Assembly (NCBI GenBank): GCA_015654675.1
Contig: JAATGM010000059.1
Coordinates: forward strand, 62,001-126,000
Length of the DNA: 64,000 nt
Reading direction: 5' to 3'
Source of the DNA: Planctomycetota bacterium
GTDB lineage: Bacteria > Planctomycetota > Phycisphaerae > UBA1845 > UTPLA1
The position numbers and the translations under genes were made by a program. Shown one piece after another: positions 17,476-26,300 of the stretch. Positions within the stretch are counted from its first letter, which is position 1. Each line of letters begins with the position of its first letter. The notes beneath the pieces are model-generated. The model ran no database searches and was not told the origin of the DNA. It saw only the letters and a list, made by a program, of their open reading frames with translations.

Positions 17476-17910
17476 ATGGAAACCATCGAATCAGTAGTGG
17501 ACACGACGATTGAGTACCGCCCCCGCGCTGTCCGCGCCGTGCGGACGCTGGCCCGGACGAAGCCGTGGCAGGGCGAGTTTGACGCCCGATTCGCGAACAT
17601 CGCCGCGTGCCTCACGTCGCTCTGCCAGGCATACGACCTTGAGCCGTGGCAACTCACGCACGTCGGCCGCAAGTCGGGATGCTCCGGCAACAGCCGCGTC
17701 CGCAACAATCTTCGGCGGATCGAGCTGCGAGGACGACTGTCGGTCGTGACGATGCTCCACCTTTTCGCGAAGGTCATGGCGGGCATCGAGAATCACGAAT
17801 ACGCAATCCGTTGGTCCGCGACACTGTTCAAGAAGTGCTTCCCGCTGAGTTTCAGCCGCTGCCGACTCGTCGGCGGCTTACTGGTCAACGACAACCGACG
17901 GGACGAGTGA
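17476..17910 (+). CDS. Unknown protein between amidoligase and amidotransferase genes
   Basis: A 144-residue protein with a good ribosome site (AAGGAGTCG). Near residues 94-103 it has T-M-L-H-L-F-A-K-V-M, which resembles a zinc-peptidase helix HExxH but lacks the catalytic Glu and the second His. This is followed by R-W-S-A-T-L-F-K-K-C-F-P. It has four cysteines. It could be a degenerate metallopeptidase-like protein, a carrier, or the target of the amidoligase. I have no firm assignment. A strong terminator follows the stop. Confidence 0.5.
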   Translation: METIESVVDTTIEYRPRAVRAVRTLARTKPWQGEFDARFANIAACLTSLCQAYDLEPWQLTHVGRKSGCSGNSRVRNNLRRIELRGRLSVVTMLHLFAKVMAGIENHEYAIRWSATLFKKCFPLSFSRCRLVGGLLVNDNRRDE

Positions 17911-17916
17911 CGAATC

Positions 17917-17943
17917 GGGGGGCTTCGGCCCCCCTACTTTTTC
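17917..17943 (+). terminator. Rho-independent terminator
   Basis: A GGGGGGC stem, TTCG loop and GCCCCCC stem are followed by TACTTTTT. It ends the amidoligase plus 144-residue transcript just before the GATase ribosome site, so the GATase may need its own promoter or read-through. Confidence 0.85.
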
Positions 17944-17958
17944 TTGGAGGAACCAACC

Positions 17959-18672
17959 ATGTGCGGGATTTTTGGTTTTGTAAGTGACGGGGAAGGCGAG
18001 CCGGATATCGATCGGCTTCGCAAGATCGCCGTCGTCACCGAGTCGCGCGGCCCCCACGCCTTCGGATTCGCGTGGATCGATCGACGCGGCCGGCTACGCT
18101 GCTACAAGCAAACGGGGCGAATCTCCGATCACCTCGGACTGCTCGCGATGGCGTCGGACGCGCGAATGCTCATCGGGCATACCCGCTACGCGACGCAGGG
18201 CGACCCCGACGACAATATCAACAACCATCCGCACCCGGTCGACGGGGGCTGGCTGGTACACAACGGCATGATCCCGCGTTACCGCGAGACGATCGACGAT
18301 TGGGGTCTGCGGCCCGTGTCGGATTGCGACTCGGAAACGATCGCCCTTCTGATCGAGCGGATGGATGGCCCGGTGTCCGAGCGGTGCGCGTGCGCGATTC
18401 GAGAGATCGGATCGTACAATGCCGTCGTGCTGGCCCTCTGGTCCCGTCCGAATCGGATGATCGCCATCCGCCGCGGCAACCCGCTGTGCATCGCGACGAC
18501 GACGGCCGGGACGTACCTCGCCAGCTTGCCTAGCGCGATGCCCAAGAGCTGTCGCGAAGTCCCGGATGATTCGGTGATTCAGTTCACACACGACCGAAAA
18601 GGAAAGCTCCATGTCGAAAAAGAAACCATCGAAGATGCCGCGTCCGCCTGGCCGGCCGCTGTTCGGGACTGA
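17959..18672 (+). CDS. Class II glutamine amidotransferase (Ntn-type)
   Basis: A 237-residue protein. ATG at 17959 is chosen because the catalytic Cys2 must become N-terminal (M-C-G-I-F-G-F), and it has a TTGGAGG ribosome site. An in-frame start five codons earlier would bury the Cys. Other family landmarks are GHTRYATQG at 73-81, NNHPHP at 88-93, HNGMI at 101-105 and the S-D-C-D-S-E turn at 121-126. The domain hydrolyses glutamine to release ammonia. Alone it lacks a synthetase domain, so it should act with a partner, and the adjacent amidoligase is the obvious one. The last 62 bases overlap the next gene. Confidence 0.85.
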   Translation: MCGIFGFVSDGEGEPDIDRLRKIAVVTESRGPHAFGFAWIDRRGRLRCYKQTGRISDHLGLLAMASDARMLIGHTRYATQGDPDDNINNHPHPVDGGWLVHNGMIPRYRETIDDWGLRPVSDCDSETIALLIERMDGPVSERCACAIREIGSYNAVVLALWSRPNRMIAIRRGNPLCIATTTAGTYLASLPSAMPKSCREVPDDSVIQFTHDRKGKLHVEKETIEDAASAWPAAVRD

Positions 18673-18808
18673 GCCCATGACGAAGGTGCTAGTCATCCGA
18701 TTGACGCCGACACAGCACGAGCTGATTCAAAAAGAGGCGAAGCGGCTCAAGTCGAGCGACATCGGCGTCATCCGAGCTGCACTGGATAGATATTTCAGAG
18801 GGGCTTGA
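18611..18808 (+). CDS. Small ribbon-helix-helix-like protein
   Basis: A 65-residue protein with a basic N-terminus (M-S-K-K-K-P) and a segment of strand then two helices (L-V-I-R-L-T-P-T-Q-H-E-L-I-Q and S-D-I-G-V-I-R-A-A-L-D-R-Y-F), as in CopG/Arc-type repressors. The start lies inside the GATase gene in another frame, so the two are likely cotranscribed. It may control the cassette or be an antitoxin, but there is no evident toxin beside it. Confidence 0.6.
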   Translation: MSKKKPSKMPRPPGRPLFGTEPMTKVLVIRLTPTQHELIQKEAKRLKSSDIGVIRAALDRYFRGA

Positions 18809-19010
18809 GTGTCGTATGGTTCAGCACGCGGCCATCAGCGTCGACGACAAACGTGAACGCCGTCGGGAAGGTCGAGTTCCCGATCTTGAATTCGCCCATG
18901 CACTCGTCACACTGGAAGGTATCGAGCGTGACCGCCTGCCCTTCGATGATGAGATCGCCGGAGCGTTTGAGAATGCGATTGCAGCGGGGGCAGGGGAAGG
19001 TATGTCGCAT
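18795..19010 (-). CDS. Small two-knuckle zinc-ribbon protein
   Basis: A 71-residue protein with C-P-R-C (7-10) and C-D-E-C (34-37), a typical four-cysteine zinc ribbon, and a beta-rich C-terminal half (F-T-F-V-V-D-A-D-G-R-V-L). It is read convergently with the preceding RHH-like gene, with a 14-base overlap, and divergently from the ASCH gene. Possible nucleic-acid or protein-binding role; family unknown. Confidence 0.55.
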   Translation of the reverse strand: MRHTFPCPRCNRILKRSGDLIIEGQAVTLDTFQCDECMGEFKIGNSTFPTAFTFVVDADGRVLNHTTLKPL

Positions 19011-19027
19011 GCAAGGGAGTGTAGCAC

Positions 19028-19408
19028 ATGAAGGCCCTCACCGTCTTGAACCCATGGCCGTGGCTGATCGTTCGCGGCATTAAATGCGTCGAGAATCGGC
19101 CCTGGCGGACGCACTATCGGGGCGAGCTGCTCATCCACGCCGGCGTCGGCCGGAGCTGGATGGATCGGGCGTACGAGGATCCGAAAGTTCGGCCGCTCCT
19201 GCCGGATCCCGCCGAGCTGGTGTTCGGTGCGATCGTTGGCAAGGTGACGCTCGTGGACTGCGTGTCGATCGAGAGTTGCCTCGGAGAACCATTCGCGTTC
19301 GGGCCCTGGTGTTGGATTGTGCGGGACGCGGTTGAGTTCAAGAAGCCGATTCCATATCGCGGACGGCAGATGTTGTTCGAAGTGCCGAATAGTCTTATCG
19401 CAGCCTAA
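19028..19408 (+). CDS. ASCH-domain protein
   Basis: A 126-residue single-domain protein. The segments LTVLNPWPWLIVRGIKCVEN, R-P-W-R-T-H-Y-R-G-E-L-L-I-H-A-G and V-F-G-A-I-V-G-K-V-T-L match the ASCH/PUA-like fold that binds RNA or acts on nucleotides. Family members in phages and islands include small nucleases and RNA-binding coactivators. The specific role is unknown. It follows the small zinc ribbon on the opposite strand. Confidence 0.75.
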   Translation: MKALTVLNPWPWLIVRGIKCVENRPWRTHYRGELLIHAGVGRSWMDRAYEDPKVRPLLPDPAELVFGAIVGKVTLVDCVSIESCLGEPFAFGPWCWIVRDAVEFKKPIPYRGRQMLFEVPNSLIAA

Positions 19409-19938
19409 GTCCGCAAGTCGACATCGAGCGGGGGGACGGCTGACGGTGGAGTAGAAGCAATCACCGCTCCACATTCCGAGCACTTCCCCGATTCGTTGCC
19501 GGTCAGGTCGTAGTTGCAGTTGGGGCAGTGGCCGGGCCCAGGGCGGCGGCGGCCTCGATACCACAAAAATGCAGCGACCGGTCCGACCGTCGCGATGATG
19601 AGCCAAAGTGGGATAGATATGAAATCAATGCCGGCATACGTTCCCCACTGCGGCAGTCGCGCGCAATTCCTCAGCCCCTCTAAGAATGACGCCCATCGGT
19701 AACCAGTTTGATGAATGCCCCAGCCGTCCGGCTCCGGCTGAAAAATCCAATTCGGGGGTAGAACGCCCTTTCGATACCAAATCATGCCACCTTCGCTAAT
19801 CTTCATGAACACGTCGCCGTTGCCGTAGCTCCACAATACCTCGAATATCGTTGAGATCAGCAGCATGATCAGGGTCGCAATACAGACCGCAAATCCGGCG
19901 TATCCAGCGGCGAGGCAGAGTCTGCGTCGGGTGAGCAT
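19405..19938 (-). CDS. Membrane protein with planctomycete-type C-terminal zinc ribbon
   Basis: A 177-residue protein with membrane helices near residues 10-32 and 107-128. The soluble loop between them is about 70 residues. The C-terminus carries C-P-N-C-N-Y-D-L-T-G-N-E-S-G-K-C-S-E-C-G, a ribbon found at the end of many planctomycete membrane proteins. Function is unknown. Its stop overlaps the ASCH gene by four bases (convergent). Presence in the island suggests host-derived cargo. Confidence 0.65.
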   Translation of the reverse strand: MLTRRRLCLAAGYAGFAVCIATLIMLLISTIFEVLWSYGNGDVFMKISEGGMIWYRKGVLPPNWIFQPEPDGWGIHQTGYRWASFLEGLRNCARLPQWGTYAGIDFISIPLWLIIATVGPVAAFLWYRGRRRPGPGHCPNCNYDLTGNESGKCSECGAVIASTPPSAVPPLDVDLRT

Positions 19939-20059
19939 CTATGGATTGTATCGCGCCTTCGGGTCCGGCGGGCACCTGAGCCAGGCCCCTGCGGGGGCTT
20001 GTCACGATCCACCGACCCGACCACAATCCGAACACCACGCGGTCAACCGGAGAGAAGCA

Positions 20060-20365
20060 GTGTTGACCGAAGCCGAAACCGCTGACCTACGCGCCGCAGT
20101 CGACAGAGCCAACCGGCAGCCGCAAACCGAGCCCTCGGTCTGGGTGACGTTCGTCGGCGGGCCGCTGGATGGCATGCGCGTCCGCATCGACCGAAGCTCG
20201 GACAAGAATCCGTCCGCGATCATCGGATGGTGCCAGAGGACGAACCACGGCACGTTCGTGGCGAATTACGTTCATGCCGATCAGCCGGGGAAGTGGCGAT
20301 TCAGGGACTACTACGAGTCAGGCGCGAAGGCGGCTGGACGAGCTGAGCATACGAATGACGGCTGA
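20060..20365 (+). CDS. Small hypothetical protein
   Basis: A 101-residue protein. The GTG at 20060 with GGAGAG upstream is preferred to a start nearly 200 bases earlier. It has the short motif VTFVGGPLDGMRVRI near residue 31, which recurs in many phage and actinobacterial small proteins, and an acidic N-terminus. No catalytic residues stand out. Confidence 0.5.
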   Translation: MLTEAETADLRAAVDRANRQPQTEPSVWVTFVGGPLDGMRVRIDRSSDKNPSAIIGWCQRTNHGTFVANYVHADQPGKWRFRDYYESGAKAAGRAEHTNDG

Positions 20366-20476
20366 CGCGGCGGGTGGTATTCTGGCGGAACGACGCTCGC
20401 TGGTTTCCATCTCACGAATGGTGGCCGGCACGTTGGATCGATCGGGGTGGAGGATTGCCGGGTGGATGTTTCAACA

Positions 20477-21049
20477 ATGATGGGTCTCTCCGTCCTGTCC
20501 GCCGCCATGACTGGTGGCGGCGCGATACTTGGAGCATACCTCTCTAAACGAGGCGAACGACGGGCCGTTCAAGAGACGTTGGATGCAATCGAAGGTCGCA
20601 CCGCAGATCTGGTCGAATCCGCGAAGGTGCGTTGGACCCGGCGGGCCGAAATCTGCGCTGAGCTCTACTCCAAACTGGTCGTCGCTCTCTTTTCATTACG
20701 CACGTTCCTGTCGCCGAGATGTATCACGACCGAAGAAAGCATTCGATCGGCTCTAAACCCGGTGGATACGGCAATCGGCTTCGCCGGAGCGAATGCCCTC
20801 TTCCTGCCGCCCGACGTCAAGGAGGAAGTCTTCAAAATGCTCCACATAATGCGCGAAATCGTCTTCGCCACCACACGGGTCTGTCCCCCGCCGGAAGGCC
20901 CGAACGAGCCGGAGCACCTTACGCAATTACGAGCGAATCACTACAAGCTCAAGGAGCGAGAATTCAAGAGAGTCCAGGACGCCGGCGACCTCTCGATGCA
21001 GATGGAACACATAGAGAAGGCGTTTCGGCAAGCACTCAAATTGGATTAG
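20477..21049 (+). CDS. Membrane-anchored helical protein, unknown
   Basis: A 190-residue protein beginning with a hydrophobic helix (M-M-G-L-S-V-L-S-A-A-M-T-G-G-G-A-I-L-G), followed by a basic region and long helices (residues about 30-60 and 130-185). GTG at 20447 would extend it by ten residues. No family is recognised. It is convergent with the minus-strand HNH gene, with two bases between the stops. Confidence 0.5.
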   Translation: MMGLSVLSAAMTGGGAILGAYLSKRGERRAVQETLDAIEGRTADLVESAKVRWTRRAEICAELYSKLVVALFSLRTFLSPRCITTEESIRSALNPVDTAIGFAGANALFLPPDVKEEVFKMLHIMREIVFATTRVCPPPEGPNEPEHLTQLRANHYKLKEREFKRVQDAGDLSMQMEHIEKAFRQALKLD

Positions 21050-21051
21050 AC

Positions 21052-21906
21052 TTACGCGAGAAACCTCAGTAGCTCTTTTGGCGGCGAAACGCCGTTCCAG
21101 GACCACGCATCTATCGCGGCTTGAAGGTCAGTCTCTGAGAGTATCGCTGCGCCGGGCGGTGGTTCTGATTCATAGAACCCGCACCAAGGGCGATCGTTCC
21201 CAACACCGTTTACATTGCGAGACCATTCCTCCACGCCATGGAATGTCAACGTCCACATGCACCAAGTGCTGGTCCACACTGTTAGAAATCGGAGCGTGCC
21301 GCCCCAAGCCGTTATGCCATTCCACTTGCCGATGGCACTCGCATGCGACACGTAGCATCGGATGAGCGAGCTCATACTCTCAGATTGCTCGAATGTCGGT
21401 TCCCGTCCATTTTCCCCGGCAGCCGGAACAGGAGGGAAAACGGCCATTCGCGAGTTCAATTGGATCGGGGTATTGTGGAGTGCAGCATGAAGACCTCGGA
21501 TCCACGATTTGCCTCCCGATATTACTTCACCGAGTCCCGTGAAAATCGGAACTGGGTTTTCTCCGCCGACTCCCTCCAGTAGTGCAGGGCGCGCCGGCAT
21601 CTCAAGGACTCTGTCCGGTCCGGCCCAATCGGCGCTGCCTTTGGTATGAATATCGGCCAGGATTTTTATCCACCGATCTGAAGTTTGCTTGAGGCGTTCA
21701 TCACATTTCTTATGCGCTGGCACAACGACCGGCCACTGATCGCGGGACTCCACGGGCGACGGGCCAAGCAGCGCGCTTGGAATTACGTGCTCGCGTATGG
21801 TCGGACCGGCACCAGCGAGGCGGTTATTACAGAGATAGCAGAAAGTAAGTCTCCGACTCGCGATCTGCATTTGCTGTTGACTCTCAATGCGAACGGGCAC
21901 CTTCAA
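21052..21906 (-). CDS. HNH-type nuclease candidate
   Basis: A 284-residue protein. The N-terminal part has C23-x2-C26 (F-C-Y-L-C-N), REHVIPSAL with the HNH-like E39-H40, and V-P-A-H-K-K-C-D-E with H65 and C68, consistent with an HNH/endonuclease VII-like zinc finger. The remaining 200 residues are unknown and hold several Trp. It is the last gene of a four-gene minus-strand chain with overlapping ends, which starts with the possible HEPN protein at 22368-23102. Degradation of invading DNA or RNA is inferred. Confidence 0.65.
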   Translation of the reverse strand: MKVPVRIESQQQMQIASRRLTFCYLCNNRLAGAGPTIREHVIPSALLGPSPVESRDQWPVVVPAHKKCDERLKQTSDRWIKILADIHTKGSADWAGPDRVLEMPARPALLEGVGGENPVPIFTGLGEVISGGKSWIRGLHAALHNTPIQLNSRMAVFPPVPAAGENGREPTFEQSESMSSLIRCYVSHASAIGKWNGITAWGGTLRFLTVWTSTWCMWTLTFHGVEEWSRNVNGVGNDRPWCGFYESEPPPGAAILSETDLQAAIDAWSWNGVSPPKELLRFLA

Positions 21907-22133
21907 TCCCCAAGCTCCATGCCCACCTGCCGCGCCAGCTCGTAAACGGCATCCACCGGATCGTCCGCCGTGACGACGAACTTCTCTCCGGTCTTCTCAT
22001 TCCGAGCAGCAATCGTCCCCTCGTGCAGTCGCGGCACCCAGACCTGAAAGCCGGCGTAGGCGATCACGAGCAGAATCGCCCGCGTCACGTTGTCGTCCGG
22101 GTCGATCATCGCCGACGCCTCGGCATCACCCAA
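21903..22133 (-). CDS. Small hypothetical protein, four-base overlap with HNH gene
   Basis: A 76-residue protein with an N-terminal helix (A-I-L-L-V-I-A-Y-A-G-F) and a beta-then-helix C-terminus that reads like a small DNA- or ligand-binding domain (F-V-V-T-A-D-D-P-V-D-A-V-Y-E-L-A-R-Q). Its stop overlaps the start of the HNH gene by four bases, so they are probably translated together. No family is recognised. Confidence 0.5.
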   Translation of the reverse strand: MGDAEASAMIDPDDNVTRAILLVIAYAGFQVWVPRLHEGTIAARNEKTGEKFVVTADDPVDAVYELARQVGMELGD

Positions 22134-22402
22134 CCCGTCTCACGGGCGAGCTGCTCGCCCTTCGTCAGCATCCGATCCGGCACCCATCGCGGAACATCGT
22201 GCGGAAAGATTCGCCGGCGCCGGCGCACCCAGAATCGGGTGGGTAGTCGCCAGGTCGCCTGATCGGCCCGAACGGTTGGCGGGCAGACAAGCTCGACAAC
22301 TACCATGATCGGATACGCCAGCAGACGGTGTAGTGCGATAAGCATGTCAGCGGCTTCCATTCGAAGGTCAGGAGCCCGCGGCATTCCGAGGCGGTCCGAC
22401 AT
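22106..22402 (-). CDS. Small basic protein, possible membrane segment
   Basis: About 98 residues if started at the ATG at 22402; an ATG ten codons earlier is possible. It has one hydrophobic stretch (L-L-A-Y-P-I-M-V-V-V-E-L-V-C-P) and a very basic C-terminal half (F-W-V-R-R-R-R-R-I). It overlaps both neighbours (28 and 35 bases) in the minus-strand chain. It is kept because it links the chain, but it could be spurious. Confidence 0.35.
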   Translation of the reverse strand: MSDRLGMPRAPDLRMEAADMLIALHRLLAYPIMVVVELVCPPTVRADQATWRLPTRFWVRRRRRIFPHDVPRWVPDRMLTKGEQLARETGWVMPRRRR

Positions 22403-23102
22403 CGCCTTTGGGCGATGGGTCATCGACGTCAATTATGGCCACGAGATCGGCTCGCTCTGCGAGTTTGGCCGCAATGACCGTATCGAACAACAACATGATA
22501 TCTACGGCAGCCTCAACGACTTTCTCGCCGCGTTGTTTAGCGATGATCCTGCCAGGTTCTTTTTCAAATCCATATCCAAACAAGTCGTTTGCATAGGCCG
22601 CCTGCGCGAATTCGTAGCGTTGGGTTGCCGCGGTATGCTTTGGTCCGGGCCAAACGACCAGCGGAGGAATCTCGTCCTTGGGTCTGATTCTCGAAATGTA
22701 TTCGCGCGACACATGCTGCTGGGGATCCCAGTGGCCAAAGTATGTGTCGCGGACTTGTTTGAGATTTGCGCGAAAGCCGTCACCCTTCTCGCGATCGACC
22801 CATTTATCCCATAGGGGCTCGTGTCTTGAACCTTTGACCAGATCTTTTGTGATGACGGCCTTCGGGCGCCCGTGAAGCCGTTGGATGGTGCGAATCGCTT
22901 CGTACGTCCATCCAGCAACTGAAACAAACGCAATCAACAGGTCACGATGATCCTCGACTTCGAGGTGCTCGCGATCTCGGATCGTCTTATACCATCGCAG
23001 CGCGGCCGCCACCGCGTCGCGAACCATCATCAATGAAACGATTTCCGGCAGCCAAGGAATGGCGCTCGGATCGACCCCGGGGAGAAAGCGATACAACTTC
23101 AT
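22368..23102 (-). CDS. HEPN-like protein candidate
   Basis: A 244-residue all-helical protein. Residues 118-124 read R-D-T-Y-F-G-H, the R-x5-H signature of HEPN ribonucleases, inside a helix preceded by L-K-Q-V. There are no membrane helices. It is the first gene of the minus-strand chain that ends with an HNH nuclease. HEPN proteins act as toxins or abortive-infection RNases. The assignment rests on the motif and helix pattern only. Confidence 0.5.
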   Translation of the reverse strand: MKLYRFLPGVDPSAIPWLPEIVSLMMVRDAVAAALRWYKTIRDREHLEVEDHRDLLIAFVSVAGWTYEAIRTIQRLHGRPKAVITKDLVKGSRHEPLWDKWVDREKGDGFRANLKQVRDTYFGHWDPQQHVSREYISRIRPKDEIPPLVVWPGPKHTAATQRYEFAQAAYANDLFGYGFEKEPGRIIAKQRGEKVVEAAVDIMLLFDTVIAAKLAERADLVAIIDVDDPSPKGDVGPPRNAAGS

Positions 23103-23391
23103 CCAATCTCACCGAGACCTGAGTTGAAGATCGGTCGACATGTCCACCCTCGGACGACGGCGGCTACGTGAATGATGTCGTCGCGCGAAACTCATGGCAA
23201 GTCACCCTTGAAATCGCCCTTGCCGGTCGGGTACGATTGGACTGCTCATCATCCCCGGGCTTGGCCACCCCCCCCAGGCTGGGCCCACGATGAGCACGGG
23301 GGCGGCTGTTGAGTGTGCCAGTCGCCTCCACTTTTTTTCCAGCCGCGGGCCGCGGTTGAAACAATCGACTAACTCCTCTAACCTCCGGACC

Positions 23392-26300
23392 ATGCCCCGT
23401 CAGCCGCAAAAAGCACAGCACAAGTCGCTTTTTGTCCCACCTGAAATCGGAGCGCTGGTACACGGATTCTCTCGCCATCTCCGCGAGCTCAGGAAAAAGG
23501 AAACGAAAGAGGCGACGATTCGCCAGAACTACATCGACCCGTTCTGGAAGGCACTGGGTTGGGACGTCGGAGACCAGCAGCAGCTCGGTCCGAGCGAATG
23601 CGAAGTGATCATCGAAAAGAACGTCGAGACCGCCGAGAGCGGCGGACTCCGCAACCGGCGGCCGGATTATCTCTTTCGATTGGGTGGCTTCCCAAGATTC
23701 ATAGTCGAGGCAAAGCGGCCGATCGTGGATATCGACGCGGACAAGGACGCGATTTTCCAAGCCAAGCAGTACGCATGGAACAGCACGATTCCTTTTGCGA
23801 TCCTCACGGACTTCGAGCAATTCCGCCTCTACGACACAACGCTCAAGCCAATATTCGAAGAGCCTCGCCGTGGCTTGGTTAGCGAATACGCCCTCAATTA
23901 CGAAAGTTACGAAGCCCAATGGGACGTCTTAACGTCCATCTTCGGTCACGATGCCGTGGCAGGCGGATCTCTCGAACGCTTGCTGGCCAACATCAAGAAG
24001 ATCCGGCCCGGCAAACGCCTCCGCACCGTTGACCGGATGCTCATCGACCTCAAAGGCGGGGAGCCGGTCGATCAGGAATTCCTCGCCTATCTCGACACCC
24101 ACCGCCGCCACTTTGCCGCCGCGATCTATCGCGACAACAAGCCCGCCTTTCCCGAGGCCGATACTCTCCACGGCGCGGCCAAACTTACCGAGGCCGTGCA
24201 GCGCATCATGGACCGCCTCGTGTTCATGCGGGTTATTGAGGACCGGGGCATCGCTACTTGGGGATCGTTGCGCGAGATGCTCGAACGGATTGGTGGCGAG
24301 GGAGGCGAATTCTACGAGGCCCTGTGCGCAAAATTCCGCGAATACGACTCCAAATACAACGGCTATCTCTATAAACCGCACTTCTCCGAAGAGTTGAGAG
24401 TGGATGGGGCCGTTATTGCCGATTTCACTCGATCGCTTTATCCGCCGGACGGCCCGTGGGACTTCGCCGCCATTGGCGATGACATTCTCGGAATTGTTTA
24501 CGAACGCTTCCTGGGGAACACGATCGAGATCAGGAAGGGCAGGGTCGAGGTTCAACTCAAGCCTGAGTACAAGAAGGCGGCCAAGAAAACACGTCACAAG
24601 ACGGGCGTTTTCTACACGCCACGGTTCGTGGTTGCTTCAATAATCCGGCGAGTAATTGGGCCCAAGGTGGAAGGGAAGACACCTGCCGATGTCTTGGACG
24701 TGAAGATCCTCGATCCGGCTTGCGGTTCGGGTTCATTTCTGGTCGCAGCACTTCAGTACCTCTTCGATTATTGCCTCGCGGCGGTCAACAAAGACTCGGC
24801 CGTCGCCAGAGCAGTCGTTCCAGCGCTAAGCGAGAGTACCGGAGGTAGGGGTCGGAAGAAAAAAGCGGAAATCGCGTTCCAGGACAAAGACGGCCGCTGG
24901 TATCTCGCCCCCGATTTCCGCGCGTCGCTCCTCACCCATTGCATCCACGGCGTTGACATTGATCAGCAGGCCGTAGAGGTCACGGTGATGTCCCTCTACC
25001 TGAAAATGCTGGAGTCGAAGTTGCCCGAAAACTGGGCGACCCTCTGGGTCGAGCGTCAATTGCTTCCATCGTTGGACAACAACATCCAGTGCGGCAACTC
25101 GCTCATCGACGATGACAGCTATTTTAGATTCCGTGAAAAGCTGAATAAGAATCAGCCCACGCTCTACGACACCGAGGACGCGGACACATCTTTCCGAATC
25201 AACCGGTTCGACTGGGCAAGCCATACCCGAGGTTTTGGCCGGCTCCTCGCCCCACTTCCAACCACAGCGAATCCCAAGCCAAAGCCACATGCCTTCGATT
25301 GCATCATCGGCAACCCGCCATACATCCGAGTCCAGGAGCTCAATAAATGGGCCAGCGAGGAGTGCGAGTTCTACAAATGGAAGTATGGCGCAGCGGTGAG
25401 AGGCAACTATGACATCTATGTTGTGTTCGCTGAGCGGGCGCTGAGTCTACTTGCGCCAAAGGGGTTGCTGGGCTTCATCATGCCAAATAAATGGTGGCAT
25501 GCGCAATATGGCGAGGGTCTTAGGAAGATAGTCGCCGACGCCCGGCACCTTCGCAGTTTGGTTGACTTTACGGATCAGCAAGTATTCACGGGTGCGACGA
25601 CCTATACGGCAATTCACATCTTTCAGGAACAGAAAGGCGAGGATGAGATCGACGTCGCGGCCGTTACGGAACTCAAAGACGGCCAGGCCCAGTGCGCCGC
25701 GATCGACCAGCAAGAGACCGTACAGATCCCAGGCGTTGTCCGATTCGTAGCGAGCGCGCCGCGCGGGACCGATCCTTGGTCGTTCCACAGTACGGACGAC
25801 GAGGCCTGGTGCCAACGAGTCTCAGGAAATCATCCACGATTGGTCGACGTCGCTCCCGACATATTCGTCGGCCTCCAGACGAGCGCGGACACCGTGTTCG
25901 TTTTCGAAGAGTTTGAAGAACGAAAGTCGCTTACGCGCGCCACGAGTCTCGAACTCGGCCACCGTGTTGATCTTGAGGCCGACGTTTTACGCCCCGTCAT
26001 CCGCAGCGGCGAGATTGGCCGACATTGGGCCAACTCCACAGCCCGGGTCTTATTCCCGTATCGAGTGGCGGACAGTCGGGCGACGATTATCTCGCCCGAA
26101 AGGATGAAGGCGGATTATCCGCTCGCATGGAAGTATCTAAAAGCCAACGAGAAGATGCTTCGCGGACGAGAATCCGGAAAGTTTGACCATGACGAGTGGT
26201 ACGGCTTGATGCGGAAGAATCTCGAACGATGGGAGTCGCCGAAGGTCATGGTTCCATACATGATAACAGACCTGGGCGCCTGGTTTGACGAGGGCGGAGA

